From the NCBI GenBank assembly GCA_021325695.1, contig JAJTCR010000132.1, forward strand, positions 1 to 6,450: a stretch of 6,450 bases of DNA. Reading direction: 5' to 3'. Below the pieces are notes generated by a model. The model had not been told where the DNA came from. It did no database searches and saw only the letters and a program-made list of their open reading frames with translations. The DNA comes from Steroidobacteraceae bacterium. GTDB taxonomy: Bacteria > Pseudomonadota > Gammaproteobacteria > Steroidobacterales > Steroidobacteraceae. How positions within the stretch are numbered: position 1 is the first letter of the stretch; each line of letters opens with the position of its first letter. Below are positions 5,765 through 6,450 of the stretch, one piece after another. The translations under genes were made by a program, and so were the position numbers.

Positions 5765-5819
5765 TATCGAATATCAATACGCCGTTTATCGAATGTCGTC
5801 AATACCGGCATCGAAATCC
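5765..5819 (-). promoter_or_regulatory. Three phased operator-like repeats, core TTCGAT, period 22 bp
   Basis: On the minus strand the copies are GGATTTCGATG (5819-5809), GACATTCGATA (5797-5787) and GATATTCGATA (5775-5765). The core TTCGAT is identical in all three, and the last two units differ at only 1 of 11 bases. Start-to-start distance is exactly 22 bp twice, about two turns of the helix, so bound proteins would line up on one face. The copies lie just upstream of, between and just downstream of the proposed -35 and -10 boxes. The downstream XRE gene supplies an obvious candidate protein. Confidence 0.6.
5774..5802 (-). promoter_or_regulatory. Candidate promoter of the DUF2975-XRE operon
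   Basis: TTGACG (5802-5797, minus strand) matches the sigma-70 -35 consensus at 5 of 6 positions. After a 17-bp spacer comes TATTGA (5779-5774), which matches the -10 consensus only at its first three bases. The start would fall near 5767, inside the last repeat and a few bases before the ribosome site, giving a very short leader. The -10 is weak, so confidence is moderate. Confidence 0.42.
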
Positions 5820-5866
5820 GATAAGAGGTCGAATTGGTCGGCCTGAACGGCCGGAGGACGCCGTGC

Positions 5867-6450
5867 TCAGTGCTGGAGGTCCGCGACCCCGATCAGCGGC
5901 GCGGTGATGGCACTTTCGTCGGCAACGTCGCGTGGAGAATCGTCGGCGGGGTTGCGGGCCAGTTCCCGGTACCGGCAGACCCCGTTCGCCATCTTCATCT
6001 GCTTGGGCGTTCGGCACTCCGGCCTGAACAGCAGCGGGCTGCCGACGAGGATACAGAGCGCCTTGGCCCGCGAGGTCGCCACGTTGAACCGGAACCGGTT
6101 GTAGAGGAACTCCATGCCGCGCGGTGCATCGTCGGGGCTCGACGACGTCATCGAGTAGATCACCACGGGTGCCTCCTGGCCCTGGAAGCGGTCCACGGTG
6201 CCGATGCGATCGCCGAGCGCCGGCAGCGCCTCGATCAGTGCGGAGACCTGCGCGTTGTAGGGCGCGACGATCAGGATGTCGCGGACTTCGAGTGGACGCA
6301 CGACAGCGTGCTTGTCGCGCCACCGGCACCGGTGCAGCAGGTGATCGACGAGCCCGCGGATCATCGTCACCTCGTCCGCCGAGCGTGCACGATTGCCCGT
6401 GTGCGGCACGGGCAGGTAGCGCAAGCCTGAGCCAAGGCACCCGGCGTACG
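5867..6450 (-). CDS. C-terminal part of a TM0106-type RecB-like nuclease/SF1 helicase
   Basis: The frame is open from the window edge (no real start visible; 194 codons shown) to TGA at 5869-5867. It holds the C-terminal RecA-like lobe of an Upf1/Dna2-type superfamily-1 helicase: SGLRYLPVPHTGN near the edge, motif IV region DILIVAPYNAQVSALIEAL, motif V as TVDRFQGQEAPVVIYS, and motif VI as FNVATSRAKALCILVGSP. The block RTPKQMKMANGVCRYRELA is the ending I associate with the TM0106 family, in which an N-terminal Cas4/RecB-like nuclease is fused to this helicase; the nuclease half would lie outside the window. The expected role is ATP-driven unwinding linked to DNA processing. About 29 residues follow this block (RNPADDSPRDVADES and on), ending DLQH. 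The Walker motifs are not in view. Confidence 0.82.
   Translation of the reverse strand, partial: YAGCLGSGLRYLPVPHTGNRARSADEVTMIRGLVDHLLHRCRWRDKHAVVRPLEVRDILIVAPYNAQVSALIEALPALGDRIGTVDRFQGQEAPVVIYSMTSSSPDDAPRGMEFLYNRFRFNVATSRAKALCILVGSPLLFRPECRTPKQMKMANGVCRYRELARNPADDSPRDVADESAITAPLIGVADLQH

Noticed and set aside
5839..5853. CGGCC/GGCCG hairpin after the helicase gene as a terminator
   Set aside because: The stem is only 5 bp with no T-tract, which is common by chance in GC-rich DNA.
6422..6424. A TTG start for the helicase fragment at 6424
   Set aside because: The frame continues upstream to the window edge with family-like residues (SGLRYLPV), so this is the interior of a larger gene.

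Overview
The window is dense, high-GC bacterial DNA with strong Shine-Dalgarno sites. Its gene content fits a proteobacterium, most likely a high-GC gammaproteobacterium. Three things point there: a membrane-anchored TolB-like/TPR protein of a kind abundant in gammaproteobacteria, a wax ester synthase/diacylglycerol acyltransferase (WS/DGAT), and a near-consensus sigma-32 heat-shock promoter. The taxonomic call is inference; no rRNA or marker gene is present. I see no tRNA, rRNA, CRISPR array, insertion sequence or phage gene.

Layout. On the minus strand at the left edge (1-437) is the N-terminal part of a secreted subtilisin-like (S8) protease that runs off the window. A 264-bp gap (438-701) with two hairpins separates it from the TolB-like/TPR protein (702-2276, minus). 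A 162-bp divergent regulatory region (2277-2438) then drives two adjacent small heat-shock protein genes on the plus strand (2439-2879 and 2905-3318). That region holds a sigma-32 promoter and a 12-bp-period tandem repeat. A strong hairpin (3343-3384) ends the heat-shock operon. It lies between that operon and the convergent WS/DGAT gene (3410-4864, minus). Further right on the minus strand are a tightly coupled DUF2975 membrane protein and XRE-type regulator (5219-5746 and 4960-5217), and the C-terminal part of a superfamily-1 helicase of the TM0106 RecB-like nuclease-helicase type (5867 to beyond 6450).

How the genes relate. The two small heat-shock proteins form a clear heat-shock operon of holdase chaperones. 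The DUF2975/XRE pair looks like a self-contained, probably autoregulated membrane-plus-DNA-binding module of unknown signal. Its promoter carries three copies of a TTCGAT-core element spaced exactly 22 bp apart. This is the best candidate in the window for an undescribed regulatory system. WS/DGAT makes storage neutral lipids and has no visible pathway partner here. The protease, TPR protein and helicase appear to be independent chromosomal genes. The TPR protein shows a 13-residue contraction inside its repeat array.
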